53,060 nt of DNA from Candidatus Solibacter usitatus (GTDB lineage: Bacteria; Acidobacteriota; Terriglobia; Bryobacterales; Bryobacteraceae), in the NCBI GenBank assembly GCA_016213245.1, contig JACRBC010000093.1, positions 1 to 53,060 on the forward strand. The letters are read 5' to 3'. Shown piece by piece: positions 33,662 through 42,187 of the stretch. A program made the position numbers and the translations under genes. Under the pieces are notes generated by a model, which did no database searches, was not told where the DNA came from, and saw nothing but the letters and a program-made list of their open reading frames with translations. Numbering within the stretch: position 1 is the first letter of the stretch; every line of letters begins with the position of its first letter.

Positions 33662-33668
33662 TATTCTA
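33662..33668. promoter_or_regulatory. Overlapping -10-like elements in the fabZ/M20 divergent gap
   Basis: The seven bases TATTCTA read as TATTCT on the plus strand and TAGAAT on the minus strand. Either would place the transcription start within a few bases of the respective ATG. No good -35 was found on either side, so this is weak support. Confidence 0.25.
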
Positions 33669-33675
33669 ACAGACG

Positions 33676-34830
33676 ATGGACGCTATCCTGGCCCACGTCA
33701 CCGCCCAACAGCCCTCAATCATCCGGTTTCTCAATGACTTGGTGGAGTGCGAATCTCCCAGCGACAACCCCGCCGCCGTCACCGGCTTCATGGACCTGCT
33801 GGCCGAAAGCTGCCGCGGCCTGGCCGCGGCCCGCACCTTTCCAGGCGGCAGCTACGGCCGCAACTTGCTGCTCACCTTCCAGTTGCCCGGACCCAGGAAA
33901 AAGCTGCCCGGCCGGATCCTCGGCGTCGGCCACGGCGATACGGTGTGGCCCATTGGCACTCTGAAATCCATGCCGTGGCGCGAGGCCGGCGGCCGCCTGT
34001 GGGGCCCCGGGGTGCTCGATATGAAGGCCGGCCTGGCGTTCTTCATCAGCGCCATGAAGGTGCTCCAGGCGCTGGACCAGCCGGTGGCCCGGCAGGTGGC
34101 CCTGTGGGTGGTCTCCGATGAAGAGGTGGGCAGCGAGTGCTCCCGCCCGCTCACTGAAAGACTCGCGCTCGAAAGTGCGGCGGTGCTGGTGGCCGAACCC
34201 GGCACGGGCTTGCAGGGAAAGCTCAAAACCGCCCGCAAGGGCGTCGGCGACTACACCGTCACGGTGCGCGGCAAGGCCGCTCACGCCGGGGTCGATTTCA
34301 CCTCCGGCGCCAGCGCCGTCGTGGAACTGGCGCGGCAGATCGAGAAGATCTCCGCCTTCACCAACCTGAAAAAGGGCCTGACCGTCAACCCCGGCGTGAT
34401 TGCCGGCGGCACTCGGACCAACGTCATCGCCGCCGAAGCCCGGGTCGAGGTGGACCTGCGCGTCGCGCGGTTGCGCGACTTTCCCCCTCTGGACCGCAAG
34501 TTCCGGGCTCTGAAGCCGGTGGACAAGCGCTGCTCCATTGAAGTGACGGGCGGCCTCAACCGTCCCCCGATGGAGCGCACCAAGGGAGTCCAACACTTGT
34601 TCATGGCCGCTTCCCGGCTGGCCGCGGCGCATCTCGGCATCCGGTTGGAAGAGTCATCCACCGGCGGCGGCTCGGACGGCAACTTCACCGCCGGCCTCGG
34701 CATCCCCACTTTGGACGGCATTGGCGCCGTGGGCGAAGGCGCCCACGCCCCCAACGAGAGCATCCTGATCGACCGCATCGCCGACCGCACGGCGTTGCTG
34801 GCCCATCTGACCCGGTATCTGGGACAATAG
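33676..34830 (+). CDS. M20 family metallopeptidase (glutamate carboxypeptidase-like)
   Basis: The product has 384 residues. Zinc-site motifs are visible: GHGDTVWP (His, Asp), WGPGVLDMKAG (bridging Asp), VSDEEVGSE (catalytic Glu pair) and STGGGSDGNF toward the C-terminus. The dimerisation domain begins near RKGVGDYTVTVRGKAAHAGV. It resembles carboxypeptidase G2. There is no signal peptide, so it probably works on cytoplasmic peptides or amidated amino acids. It precedes the phospholipid genes on the same strand by 18 bases and may be co-transcribed with them. Confidence 0.9.
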   Translation: MDAILAHVTAQQPSIIRFLNDLVECESPSDNPAAVTGFMDLLAESCRGLAAARTFPGGSYGRNLLLTFQLPGPRKKLPGRILGVGHGDTVWPIGTLKSMPWREAGGRLWGPGVLDMKAGLAFFISAMKVLQALDQPVARQVALWVVSDEEVGSECSRPLTERLALESAAVLVAEPGTGLQGKLKTARKGVGDYTVTVRGKAAHAGVDFTSGASAVVELARQIEKISAFTNLKKGLTVNPGVIAGGTRTNVIAAEARVEVDLRVARLRDFPPLDRKFRALKPVDKRCSIEVTGGLNRPPMERTKGVQHLFMAASRLAAAHLGIRLEESSTGGGSDGNFTAGLGIPTLDGIGAVGEGAHAPNESILIDRIADRTALLAHLTRYLGQ

Positions 34831-34848
34831 GAGCGACCTGGTTCCCAC

Positions 34849-35460
34849 ATGGTAGTCACTGGCATCTATTACGCGCTTTTTCTAGCCGGAGCCGGAGCCC
34901 TGCTGGGCTGGTTCACCAAGCCGTGGGCCGGCATCCCGTTCTACATCCTGGCCGGCTTCTGCCTGTGGTTTTTCCGCGATCCGGATAGGACCATCCCCAC
35001 CGGCGACGTCGCCGTCTCGCCCGCCGACGGCAAGGTGGTGCTCATCAAGCGCAAGCCGGAGTCCACGCGCGTGTGCATCTTCCTGAATGTCTTCGACGTG
35101 CACGTGAACCGCTCGCCGATCGCCGGCAAAGTAGTCGACGTCGAGTACAAGCCCGGTAAGTTCCTGGTGGCCAGCAAGGAAGAAGCCTCGACGGAGAACG
35201 AGATGAACACCATCACCGTCGACGGCCACGGCACGGTGGTCACCTTCTCGCAGATCGCCGGTCTCATCGCCCGCCGCATCGTCTGTTATAAGAAACCCGG
35301 CGACTTCGTCACCGTCGGCGAGCGCATCGGCCTCATCAAGTTCGGCTCGCGCGTCGACATCACTTTCGGCCCTGAGTGGCAGATCGTGGTGCAGGAAGGC
35401 CAGCGGGTTTCGGCCGGCTCCAGCGTCGTCGCCCGGCTGGTGAAAGGCCCCAAGCCATGA
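34849..35460 (+). CDS. psd: Phosphatidylserine decarboxylase, short form
   Basis: The product has 203 residues, the length of the short proenzyme class. The self-cleavage site is in LIKFGSRVD (Gly 166/Ser 167); the Ser becomes the pyruvoyl group. Other family blocks are FFRDPDRTIPTGDVAVSPAD, FLNVFDVHVNRSPIAG and ENEMNTI. Two hydrophobic segments at the N-terminus anchor it. It makes phosphatidylethanolamine from the product of the next gene, pssA, whose ATG overlaps the psd stop codon. Confidence 0.93.
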   Translation: MVVTGIYYALFLAGAGALLGWFTKPWAGIPFYILAGFCLWFFRDPDRTIPTGDVAVSPADGKVVLIKRKPESTRVCIFLNVFDVHVNRSPIAGKVVDVEYKPGKFLVASKEEASTENEMNTITVDGHGTVVTFSQIAGLIARRIVCYKKPGDFVTVGERIGLIKFGSRVDITFGPEWQIVVQEGQRVSAGSSVVARLVKGPKP

Positions 35461-36356
35461 CCCCGCGGCTCAACCTCCGGGAACGGCTCATCGATCCGAA
35501 ATCCCCCGACCGCCGCCCGCGCCGCGCCGCCTACGCCCTGCCCACCCTCTTCACCGCCGGCAATCTGTTCATGGGCTACATCGCCATCCTGAAGTCGGTG
35601 GAGGGCGCGCTGTGGGCCAGCGCCGGCAACCTCGGCTCCAATCCGCATTGGGAGATCGCCGCCAAGGTCATCGGCTTGTCTGTCTTCTTCGACGGCCTCG
35701 ACGGGCGCATCGCCCGCCTCACCAACACCACCAGCGAATTCGGGCGCGAGCTCGATTCCCTGGCCGACGTGATCAGCTTCGGCATCGCCCCCGCCGTACT
35801 CGCTTTCGTCTGGGGCTTCCAGTTTGTCGACCCGGCCGCTCCCGCCGGACTGCGCAACAGCCTGCTCCAGGCCGGCTACTTTGTGCTGTTCATGTTCCTG
35901 TGCTGCGGCGCCATGCGCCTGGCTCGCTTCAACATCACCACCAACGCCGTGCCCAGCAATCCCGGACCGCGCGACCGCAAGTACTTCGTCGGCCTGCCCA
36001 TCCCCGCTGCCGCCGGCATCGTGGCCGCTGTCATCTACGCCACTGATTCGGTGCCGCTGCGCTGGTGGCCCGCCACCGCCGCCTGGACCGCGCTGGCCGC
36101 CCTGCTTTCGTTCCTCATGGTCAGCACCTGGCGCTATCGCAGCTTCAAGGACTTCAACCTCGTCAGCCCGCGCAGCCCGCGCAGCCTGATCGTGCTGGCC
36201 TTTGTCATTTACATAATCTGGAACTTCTCCAAGCCCGTGCTGCTGGTCCTGTCCGTCTACTATGTGGGCAGCGGGATCGCGGTGCGCCTCGGAGGGCTCT
36301 TCCGGCGGCTCTTCTCTTCCTCCAAGCCGCAGAATCCACAGCAACAGGCCGGGTGA
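35457..36356 (+). CDS. pssA: CDP-diacylglycerol-serine O-phosphatidyltransferase
   Basis: The product has 299 residues and several membrane helices. The CDP-alcohol phosphatidyltransferase signature D-G-x2-A-R-x8-G-x3-D-x3-D is complete (DGRIAR 82-87, G96, D100, D104). The start at 35457 is chosen for its ATGA overlap with psd; the in-frame start at 35376 would lie inside psd. It supplies phosphatidylserine to Psd. The C-terminal extension after the last helix is basic (FRRLFSSSKPQNPQQQAG). Confidence 0.93.
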   Translation: MTPRLNLRERLIDPKSPDRRPRRAAYALPTLFTAGNLFMGYIAILKSVEGALWASAGNLGSNPHWEIAAKVIGLSVFFDGLDGRIARLTNTTSEFGRELDSLADVISFGIAPAVLAFVWGFQFVDPAAPAGLRNSLLQAGYFVLFMFLCCGAMRLARFNITTNAVPSNPGPRDRKYFVGLPIPAAAGIVAAVIYATDSVPLRWWPATAAWTALAALLSFLMVSTWRYRSFKDFNLVSPRSPRSLIVLAFVIYIIWNFSKPVLLVLSVYYVGSGIAVRLGGLFRRLFSSSKPQNPQQQAG

Positions 36357-36365
36357 ACTATCGCT

Positions 36366-37376
36366 ATGCCCAAGTCCAACTGGCTTCTGGTGGGTGGAGA
36401 AACCCTGCTCGGCAAGGAAATCCAGGACCTGCTCGCGGAGCGGCATCTTCCCGTCACCCTGACCCTGGCATCGGCTGAGCTCGAAAGCCGCGTCATCACC
36501 AGCGACGACGACGACCTCGCTGTCATCGCGCCGCTCGACGATGCCGCCGTTCGATCGGCCAGTGTCATCCTGCTGGGCGCATCCAGCGAGGTAAACCGCC
36601 AGGCCGTCGCGCTGGCCTCCGCGCTTGCCCACCGGCCCGCTCTCGTCGACCTGTATGGCGATTTCGAAAACCTGCCCGAATCCTGCGTCAGGGCCCCCAT
36701 TCTGGAAGCGGAGGGATCGCGCTTCGAGCACGGCGCCCTCCATGTCATGGCCCACCCGGCCGCCGTCGCGCTCGGCCGGCTCCTGACGCTCATCCACGCC
36801 GCTCACCCGGTGCGCCGCTCCCTCGTTACGATCTTCGAGCCCGCCAGCCAATTGGGCAGGGAAGGGATCGGCGAGCTCCACCAGCAGACCATCTCCCTGT
36901 TCGCCTTCAAACCGCTGCCAAAGCGGATGTTTGACGCCCAGGTGAGCTTCAATCTCCTGCCCCGCTACGGCGACGAGGCCAAGTCCAGCCTGGCCGCCTC
37001 CGAAAGGCGCATCGAGAGCCACCTGGTTTCTCTCCTGGGCGCCGGCTGCGTTCCCCTGCCCTCCATTCGCCTGGTGCATGCTCCCGTTTTCCACGGCTAC
37101 TGCCAGAGCGCCTGGATCGAATTCGAGTCGCGCCCCTCCGAGGAAACCCTGCTCGCCCTGCTCTCCGGGGCGGGCGTGGACGCACGCGGCTTCGATACCG
37201 AACCGGCCTCCAACGTGGCCATCGTCGGCCAGAGCGGCATCGCCGTCAGCGACATCCGCGAGGATCACAGCGATGCGCGCGCGGCCTGGCTCTGGCTTGC
37301 CTCAGATAACCTGCGCACGACGGCCGAAAACGCCGTCATGACCGCCGGCCTGCTCGATCTGGAGGAAAACAGGTGA
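36366..37376 (+). CDS. Aspartate-semialdehyde dehydrogenase-like protein lacking the catalytic Cys (USG-1-like)
   Basis: The product has 336 residues. It starts with a nucleotide-binding-like strand-loop (NWLLVGGETLLGKEIQDLLA, with GxxxxxG spacing). It keeps the domain order of aspartate-semialdehyde dehydrogenase, including VSFNLLPRYGDEAKSSLAAS, VPLPSIRLVHAPVFHGYCQS and the C-terminal NLRTTAENAV. Where the active enzyme has a PNC motif, this protein reads VMAHPAAVALGRLL with no Cys, so normal catalysis is unlikely. E. coli USG-1 is a comparable relative of the family. It lies nine bases after pssA, and its last codons overlap the lptE start. The role is unknown; a regulatory or altered-substrate function is inferred. 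Confidence 0.75.
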   Translation: MPKSNWLLVGGETLLGKEIQDLLAERHLPVTLTLASAELESRVITSDDDDLAVIAPLDDAAVRSASVILLGASSEVNRQAVALASALAHRPALVDLYGDFENLPESCVRAPILEAEGSRFEHGALHVMAHPAAVALGRLLTLIHAAHPVRRSLVTIFEPASQLGREGIGELHQQTISLFAFKPLPKRMFDAQVSFNLLPRYGDEAKSSLAASERRIESHLVSLLGAGCVPLPSIRLVHAPVFHGYCQSAWIEFESRPSEETLLALLSGAGVDARGFDTEPASNVAIVGQSGIAVSDIREDHSDARAAWLWLASDNLRTTAENAVMTAGLLDLEENR

Positions 37377-37894
37377 TCCGGCCCGCTGCGGCGGTGCTGT
37401 TCGCCGCCGGTATCTGTCTGTCCGGCTGCGGCTATCACACCGGCGGCAAGGCCGATTTGCTGCCCTCCACCATCCGCACGATCTGCATCCCGGCCTTCTC
37501 CAACGTCACCCCGCGCTACAAACTCACCGAAGCTGTTCCGTCCGCCATCACCCGCGAGTTCATCTCGCGCACGCGCTACCGCGTCGTGGCCGATCCCAAC
37601 GAAAGCGACGCCATCCTACGCGGTACGGTCACCAACGTCATGACGGCGCCCACCATCTTCGACCAGAAAACCGGCCGCGCCGCCGGTGTTCAGATCAGTG
37701 TCTTTATGAACCTGTCCCTGCACGAACGCGCCTCCGGCAAGGTTCTCTGGGAGCGGCAGGGGATGGAGGTCCGCCAACGCTACGAGGTGGCCGTGGACCA
37801 GGAGCAGTTCTTCGACGAGAGCTCCATCGCCCTCCAGCGCCTCTGCGCCGAGGTCGCCCGCCAGGTGGTTAGCTCCATCCTGGAGGCCTTCTGA
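37373..37894 (+). CDS. lptE: LPS assembly lipoprotein LptE
   Basis: The product has 173 residues. The lipobox ICLSGC (Cys 19) is followed by GYHTGGKADLLPSTIRTICI and FSNVTPRYKLTEAVPSAI, the typical LptE start (GYH...LP..I..I.IP.F.N.T). LptE plugs the LptD barrel that inserts LPS into the outer leaflet. The start is GTG at 37373, overlapping the preceding stop as GTGA. The end is six bases before holA, a common lptE-holA order. Confidence 0.9.
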   Translation: MIRPAAAVLFAAGICLSGCGYHTGGKADLLPSTIRTICIPAFSNVTPRYKLTEAVPSAITREFISRTRYRVVADPNESDAILRGTVTNVMTAPTIFDQKTGRAAGVQISVFMNLSLHERASGKVLWERQGMEVRQRYEVAVDQEQFFDESSIALQRLCAEVARQVVSSILEAF

Positions 37895-37899
37895 GCCCC

Positions 37900-38976
37900 A
37901 TGTCGCCCGACCAGTTCCTGCGGACCCTCTCCAAACAGCCGCCCGAACCCGTCTACCTCTTCGCCGGCCCCGAAGCCCACCGCCGCATCGCTTGCCGCGC
38001 CGCCCTGCTCGACAAGGTCTTGCCGCCGGATGAACGCGAGGAAGGCTATGTCCGGCACGACCTCGACGAGCTCAGCCTGGCCGAGGTTATCGACGACGCG
38101 CGTTCCATGTCCCTGTTCGCCTCCCGCCGCCTTATTGTAGTGACCAGCGCCGAATCCGCCCTGCCCCGCGGCCGCGCCGCCAGAGAAGAAGATGACGGGG
38201 AGGATGCTCCCGCCAGGGACGGCAGCGCCGCCGCCCTGGCCGCCTACTGCCAGGACCCCACTCCCGGTGTCGTGCTCGTATTTGACGCCCGCAAATGGGA
38301 GTTCGAAGGCGATGATAAGGCGAAAATTGAGCGGCTCCGCAAGTTCTACGGCCCGATTCCGGCCGTGGTTGAGTTCGCCCGGCTGTCCCCTCAGGATGCA
38401 CGCCTGTTCGCCCAGGACCGCGCCGCAGCCGGCACCCTCCGGTTGGGCAGCGCCGGGATCGACCTGCTGGTCGAGGCGACGGCCGCCGACGCTTCCCGCA
38501 TCGCTACCGAAATCGAGAAGCTCGCCCTCTTCGCCCAGGCGCGCGGCGGCAAGGTCACCGTCGATGACATCGCCGCTCTGGTACCCAACGCCCAGGAGAC
38601 CACCATCTTCAACCTGGTGAACGCGCTGGCCCGTCGCAACCGCATGGAATCCATGCAACTGCTCGACACACTCATCCGCGACGGTGAGTACCTGCCGCTG
38701 GCCCTCACGTTCCTTTCTGGCATCTTCCGCATGGCCCTGGCCGCTCGCGAACAGGGGTTGCGCTCCACTCAGGATGTGCAGAGCTTCTTCCAGCGCCAGG
38801 GGGTGCCCATGTGGCGTGCCCGCGCCGAGCAGATCTACACCGCCAGCTCCCGCTTTCCCCGCGAGACGCTCGAAGAGGGGCTTCAATTCGTGTTCCGCGC
38901 CGACCGCGACATGAAGAGCGCCCGCGTCGACGACCGCATCGTCATGGAGGATTTCGTCCTCCGGCTCACCCGCTGA
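37900..38976 (+). CDS. holA: DNA polymerase III, delta subunit
   Basis: The product has 358 residues. It begins MSPDQFLRTLSKQPPEPVYL, then FAGPEAHRRIACRAALLDKV, the usual HolA start. The central region carries AGIDLLVEATAADASRIATE and IAALVPNAQETTIFNLVNAL, and the C-terminal collar domain follows. Delta opens the beta sliding clamp in the clamp loader. The usual neighbour rpsT is present but 2.7 kb away, with the second PEP-CTERM/regulator module in between. The 3' end overlaps the convergent PEP-CTERM remnant by 11 bases. Confidence 0.92.
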   Translation: MSPDQFLRTLSKQPPEPVYLFAGPEAHRRIACRAALLDKVLPPDEREEGYVRHDLDELSLAEVIDDARSMSLFASRRLIVVTSAESALPRGRAAREEDDGEDAPARDGSAAALAAYCQDPTPGVVLVFDARKWEFEGDDKAKIERLRKFYGPIPAVVEFARLSPQDARLFAQDRAAAGTLRLGSAGIDLLVEATAADASRIATEIEKLALFAQARGGKVTVDDIAALVPNAQETTIFNLVNALARRNRMESMQLLDTLIRDGEYLPLALTFLSGIFRMALAAREQGLRSTQDVQSFFQRQGVPMWRARAEQIYTASSRFPRETLEEGLQFVFRADRDMKSARVDDRIVMEDFVLRLTR

Positions 38977-39704
38977 GCGCCCGGCGCAGCAGGCACAACG
39001 CCAGCCCCGCACCCGTCAGCACCGCCGAGGCCGGCTCTGGGATTGGCGCCACGGGCGTTCCCATGTAGTCGTGCCCGGACATCGCCTCCACCGTCGCCAA
39101 CCCCGTAATGTCGTTGCCCAGTTCGTCGAAGATCTGAAGCGGCCCCATCTCGAAGGTGTTGGAGGCGTCGACAAAGCCCGACCCGTTCATACCCCCGGCG
39201 CTCACCAGCAGCGATGTCTCGAAATTGAACCACTCCCCGAACTGAACCGGCAGCCACACGGCAGTGCTCGATCCGAACGGACCCGCCGACACGTCATGGC
39301 AGCCCATGTTCTCGTGGAGGTGCGTGCAGTAGTAGTAGTGCAACATCCCCGCATTGAACCATGTTGCAGCCAGGAGCGTTCCGTACATGAACCCCCAACT
39401 GTAACTGCCGTGCAACGCCACCGGAATGCGCACCGATCCGCGCCGTCTCCCGGAACCGGATGCGGACGTCCTGCCAGTGGTTCTCATCGGCCGGGCTGCT
39501 GGCCGAGGCGAAGGCCCGGAGCATCCCCCAGGAAGCGTCGCCGAAGGCGGTGCTGTCTCCTCCATAAAGCCCCATCGCCCCAATCCCCGCCCACTGCTCG
39601 GTGCAGACGCCGTCGGAGCACACCCTGACGTACAGTTCAGGTAGTAGCGGCGCCGCCCATAGGGGAGCGCCAAGCAACGACAAAAAGGCAACTCGCAACC
39701 ACAT
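38966..39704 (-). pseudogene. Frameshifted PEP-CTERM surface protein (module 2)
   Basis: From ATG 39704 the frame gives a signal peptide (MWLRVAFLSLLGAPLWA) and LPELYVRVCSDGVCTEQWAG up to about RIRFRETARI near 39430. The homologous reading then continues one frame over as VRIPVALHGSYSWGFMYGTL and ends with PEP-CTERM: APIPEPASAVLTGAGLAL, then LLRRALSG. The shift is one base (GTG start at 39722 to stop at 38966 is 757 bases, one more than a multiple of three). It is a homologue of the product at 1422-2294, also divergent from a regulator. A real frameshift would remove the sorting signal. A sequencing error in the GC-rich stretch around 39430-39450 is the main alternative. Confidence 0.75.
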
Positions 39705-39773
39705 CTTTATTTTTTCCTCCACTCACTGGACTATGCGCTCCCGCCTGCCGGCCGCGAAAGCTCCGCGGGGTGA

Positions 39774-39799
39774 CATCGGGGTGAGTAACCCCGCCGATG
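39774..39799. promoter_or_regulatory. Inverted repeat between the module 2 genes, possible operator
   Basis: CATCGGGGT and ACCCCGCCGATG pair around a GAGTA centre with a small bulge, midway in the 146-base divergent gap. This is the expected place for regulator binding. No identical sequence occurs in the module 1 gap. Confidence 0.3.
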
Positions 39800-39850
39800 C
39801 TGCGGATTCGCGGTGATTGAACTCCTGACACCCTTTTCTCGGAGGCTGAG

Positions 39851-41581
39851 ATGCCGCCGCCTCGCCAGCCGTCTGCCTCGGAGATCCGCCGCGAACTGGA
39901 GGCAATCCTCGCTTCCCCGCCCTTTCTGAACTCCACGCGAAGCAGCCGGTTTCTGCGTTTCATTGTCGAGGAGTCCCTCGCCGGTCGCGCCGGCCGCCTG
40001 CGCTCCAAACTGCGCCAGTACTACGACTCCGCGAGTCCCCGGCCGGATATCACCATCGATCTGCCCAAGGGGGGGTACACGCCGGAGTTCCGGACCCGGC
40101 CGGTCCGGCGGAGGCTGACCCTCCTGCTGGCCGCGAGCGCCCTTCTGGCGGTGGCCGTCGTCTCCCTCGGCCTGCTCGCCTATTCGTCCCCAGGACGCCG
40201 CCCCACCATCGCTGTTCTTCCGTTTGACGACCTCGGCGCGGGCCACGATAGCGCCTACCTCTGCGATGGGTTGGTCGAGGACCTCACCACCGCGCTCGCC
40301 AGGAACCCCGGCTTGCGTGTGATTGCTCGCGGTTCGGCCGCCTCGTTCCGTCGCGGGGAGCGTCTCTCGGCCATCGGGCGCGCACTCCGCGCCGACCGCC
40401 TCGTCAAGGGCAGTGTCCGGAATGCCGGGGGACGGCTGAGAATCGCCGTCCAATTGGTGGATGCGGGCGACGAGGCCGTGTTGTGGTCCGAAGCCTACGA
40501 TCGTTCCCCCGCCGGAGTGTTCGATGTCCATCTGGAGATCGCCGCAGCGGTGGCCGCTTCTCTCCGTGCACCGCCTCTGCGACAGCCCGAAGGACAGTCC
40601 GCCCGGGTAGCCGTCAGCGCTCGCGCATCGGAATTGTATTGGAAGGGCCGCTACGCCCGGAAACAAGCCGGAGCAGGCGCTTACACGGCCTGCGTCGAGT
40701 TCTACCAGCAGGCCTTGGCGCTTGAGCCCCGGCACGCCCGCGCGCACGCGGCCCTGGCCGAAGCGTACGGAACTATGGCTTTCCACAACATTGGGTCTCC
40801 GGAAGACCTCATCGCCAAGTCCAGGGCGGCGGCGCGCAGGGCGCTCGAACTCGATGCCAGCCTCGCCGAACCCCAGGCGCTGCTGGCCTGGATCAGTTTC
40901 TTCCACGATTGGGACTGGCCGCAGGCCGAGTTGGGTTTCCGCCGCGCCATCGCGCTGAACCCTGGATATGCCAAGGCCCACTCCTGGTACGCCCTCGGCC
41001 TGGTTTCACGCGAACGCTTCCGGGAAGCTATCATCGAGTCGCGCATCGCTCAGGAGATCGACCCACTCTCCTATGCCGCCAATAGCGACCTGGGCGTCAT
41101 CCTGTACTGCGCCCGCCGCTACGACGAGGCCATCGCCTGGGCACGGAAAGCCCTGGGCTCCGACCAGAAATTCACCCCCGCGCGCATGCTCCTCGGCATG
41201 TGTTACTCCGGGCTCCAACGGTACGACGAGGCCATCGCCGAATATCAGCGGGCGTTCAGCGGCCAAGATCGCTACGCCTATATGCTCGGCCGCCTCGGCT
41301 ACGCTTATGCCGCTTCCGGCCGGCACGGCGAGGCGCGCAAGCTGATCGCCGAACTCGACCGGCCCCGGGGCGGCGGAGAAGAGGAAACCTACCACGTCCA
41401 GATCGCGCTCATCCATGCCGGTCTGCGCGACACAGCCAAGGTCAACGAGCAGTTGGAGCAAGCCTGCCGGCGCCGCGAAGCCGACCTCAACTTCCTGCTG
41501 GTTGAACCCTCTTTCGATTCCGTCCGTGCGGACGCCGCCTTCAACGGCCTGCTTCGCCGCATCGGACTCACCGCTCCGTAG
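39851..41581 (+). CDS. Membrane regulator paralogue with shortened N-domain (module 2)
   Basis: The 576-residue product closely follows the protein at 2527-4365: N-domain (about 12-80), membrane helix (89-110), FlgO-like domain starting TIAVLPFDDLGAGHDSAYLC, and TPRs such as LALEPRHARAHAALAEAYGT. The N-domain is cut: GRAGRL runs directly into RSKLRQYY, so the 31 residues present in the paralogue between GR and RLRAK (the LKEYVLGVEVF to VVRVEAS part) are absent in frame. GGAGG precedes the ATG. If that segment binds DNA, this copy is probably a sensor without output, or a modulator of the other copy. It is divergent from the frameshifted PEP-CTERM gene. Confidence 0.8.
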   Translation: MPPPRQPSASEIRRELEAILASPPFLNSTRSSRFLRFIVEESLAGRAGRLRSKLRQYYDSASPRPDITIDLPKGGYTPEFRTRPVRRRLTLLLAASALLAVAVVSLGLLAYSSPGRRPTIAVLPFDDLGAGHDSAYLCDGLVEDLTTALARNPGLRVIARGSAASFRRGERLSAIGRALRADRLVKGSVRNAGGRLRIAVQLVDAGDEAVLWSEAYDRSPAGVFDVHLEIAAAVAASLRAPPLRQPEGQSARVAVSARASELYWKGRYARKQAGAGAYTACVEFYQQALALEPRHARAHAALAEAYGTMAFHNIGSPEDLIAKSRAAARRALELDASLAEPQALLAWISFFHDWDWPQAELGFRRAIALNPGYAKAHSWYALGLVSRERFREAIIESRIAQEIDPLSYAANSDLGVILYCARRYDEAIAWARKALGSDQKFTPARMLLGMCYSGLQRYDEAIAEYQRAFSGQDRYAYMLGRLGYAYAASGRHGEARKLIAELDRPRGGGEEETYHVQIALIHAGLRDTAKVNEQLEQACRRREADLNFLLVEPSFDSVRADAAFNGLLRRIGLTAP

Positions 41582-41599
41582 CCGCGCAGACCAAGAAAA

Positions 41600-41621
41600 G
41601 CGGCACGCCTTCGCGTGCCGC
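41600..41621 (-). terminator. Intrinsic terminator of rpsT
   Basis: On the minus strand GCGGCACGC, GAAG, GCGTGCCGC (nine-base stem, four-base loop) is followed by TTTTCTT. It lies 27 bases beyond the rpsT stop and also separates it from the convergent regulator gene. Confidence 0.85.
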
Positions 41622-41648
41622 CAATTGAAACTCAGGTTGATGGATGGT

Positions 41649-41927
41649 TTATGCGGTGGCCGGGGCCTCAAGCGCCTTCAACCGCTTGTGGAGCCGGGCC
41701 TTGTACCGCGACGCTGTGTTGTCCTTGATGATGCCCCACTTCGACGCACGGTCGATCACCGAAAAAGTGGCCGGCAACAGCGCCGTGGCGGCCGCAACGT
41801 CCTTCTTTTCCACTGCCCGGCGCATCGCCCGGATGGCGTGGCGCAGGCGGCTTCTCCGCATCTGGTTGACTTCCGTGCGCCGCTCGGTGATGCGCACTCG
41901 CTTCAGCGATGAAATATGATTCGCCAT
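41649..41927 (-). CDS. rpsT: 30S ribosomal protein S20
   Basis: The product has 92 residues and begins [20 protein letters not shown]. It is rich in Lys and Arg, with the S20 pattern [39 protein letters not shown] and a helical [11 protein letters not shown] end. S20 binds 16S rRNA early in 30S assembly. It has its own promoter (41969-41998) and terminator (41600-41621). Confidence 0.95.
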   Translation of the reverse strand: MANHISSLKRVRITERRTEVNQMRRSRLRHAIRAMRRAVEKKDVAAATALLPATFSVIDRASKWGIIKDNTASRYKARLHKRLKALEAPATA

Positions 41928-41968
41928 TGGTTGTACTTACAGGACCTTACCCAAAGTTGTTCATGATC

Positions 41969-41998
41969 AGGATAGCGCACGCAGGGACTCCCCGTCAA
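41969..41998 (-). promoter_or_regulatory. Promoter of rpsT
   Basis: On the minus strand TTGACG (41993-41998) and TATCCT (41969-41974) are 18 bases apart, about 42 bases before the rpsT start. The -35 match is strong. Confidence 0.6.
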
Positions 41999-42121
41999 AG
42001 CGGACCACCCCGGCCGCTGGCGCTCCCGCTCAGCTTCTCTTCACCAGTTTACCAGGCGTCAGCCACGCGCGGAGAACAAACACTCTTCCTATGCCGGTTC
42101 GGCTCGGAGGAGGGAATGGGT

Positions 42122-42151
42122 TTGTAGGCGGGCATTCAGTGCCAGTATAAT
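42122..42151 (+). promoter_or_regulatory. Promoter of the Ser/Thr kinase gene
   Basis: TTGTAG (42122-42127) and a consensus TATAAT (42146-42151) are 18 bases apart, 36 bases before the ATG at 42188. Confidence 0.5.
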
Positions 42152-42187
42152 CTCAGGGGCAGTTGTCTATCGCCCTGGGTCGCCTAA

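Noticed and set aside
35286..37268. 660-codon open frame on the minus strand
   Set aside because: It is antisense to psd, pssA and the ASADH-like gene, all of which have clear family motifs. Long shadow frames are common at this GC content.
37780..39012. 410-codon open frame on the minus strand
   Set aside because: It is antisense to holA and has no start signal or recognisable motif.
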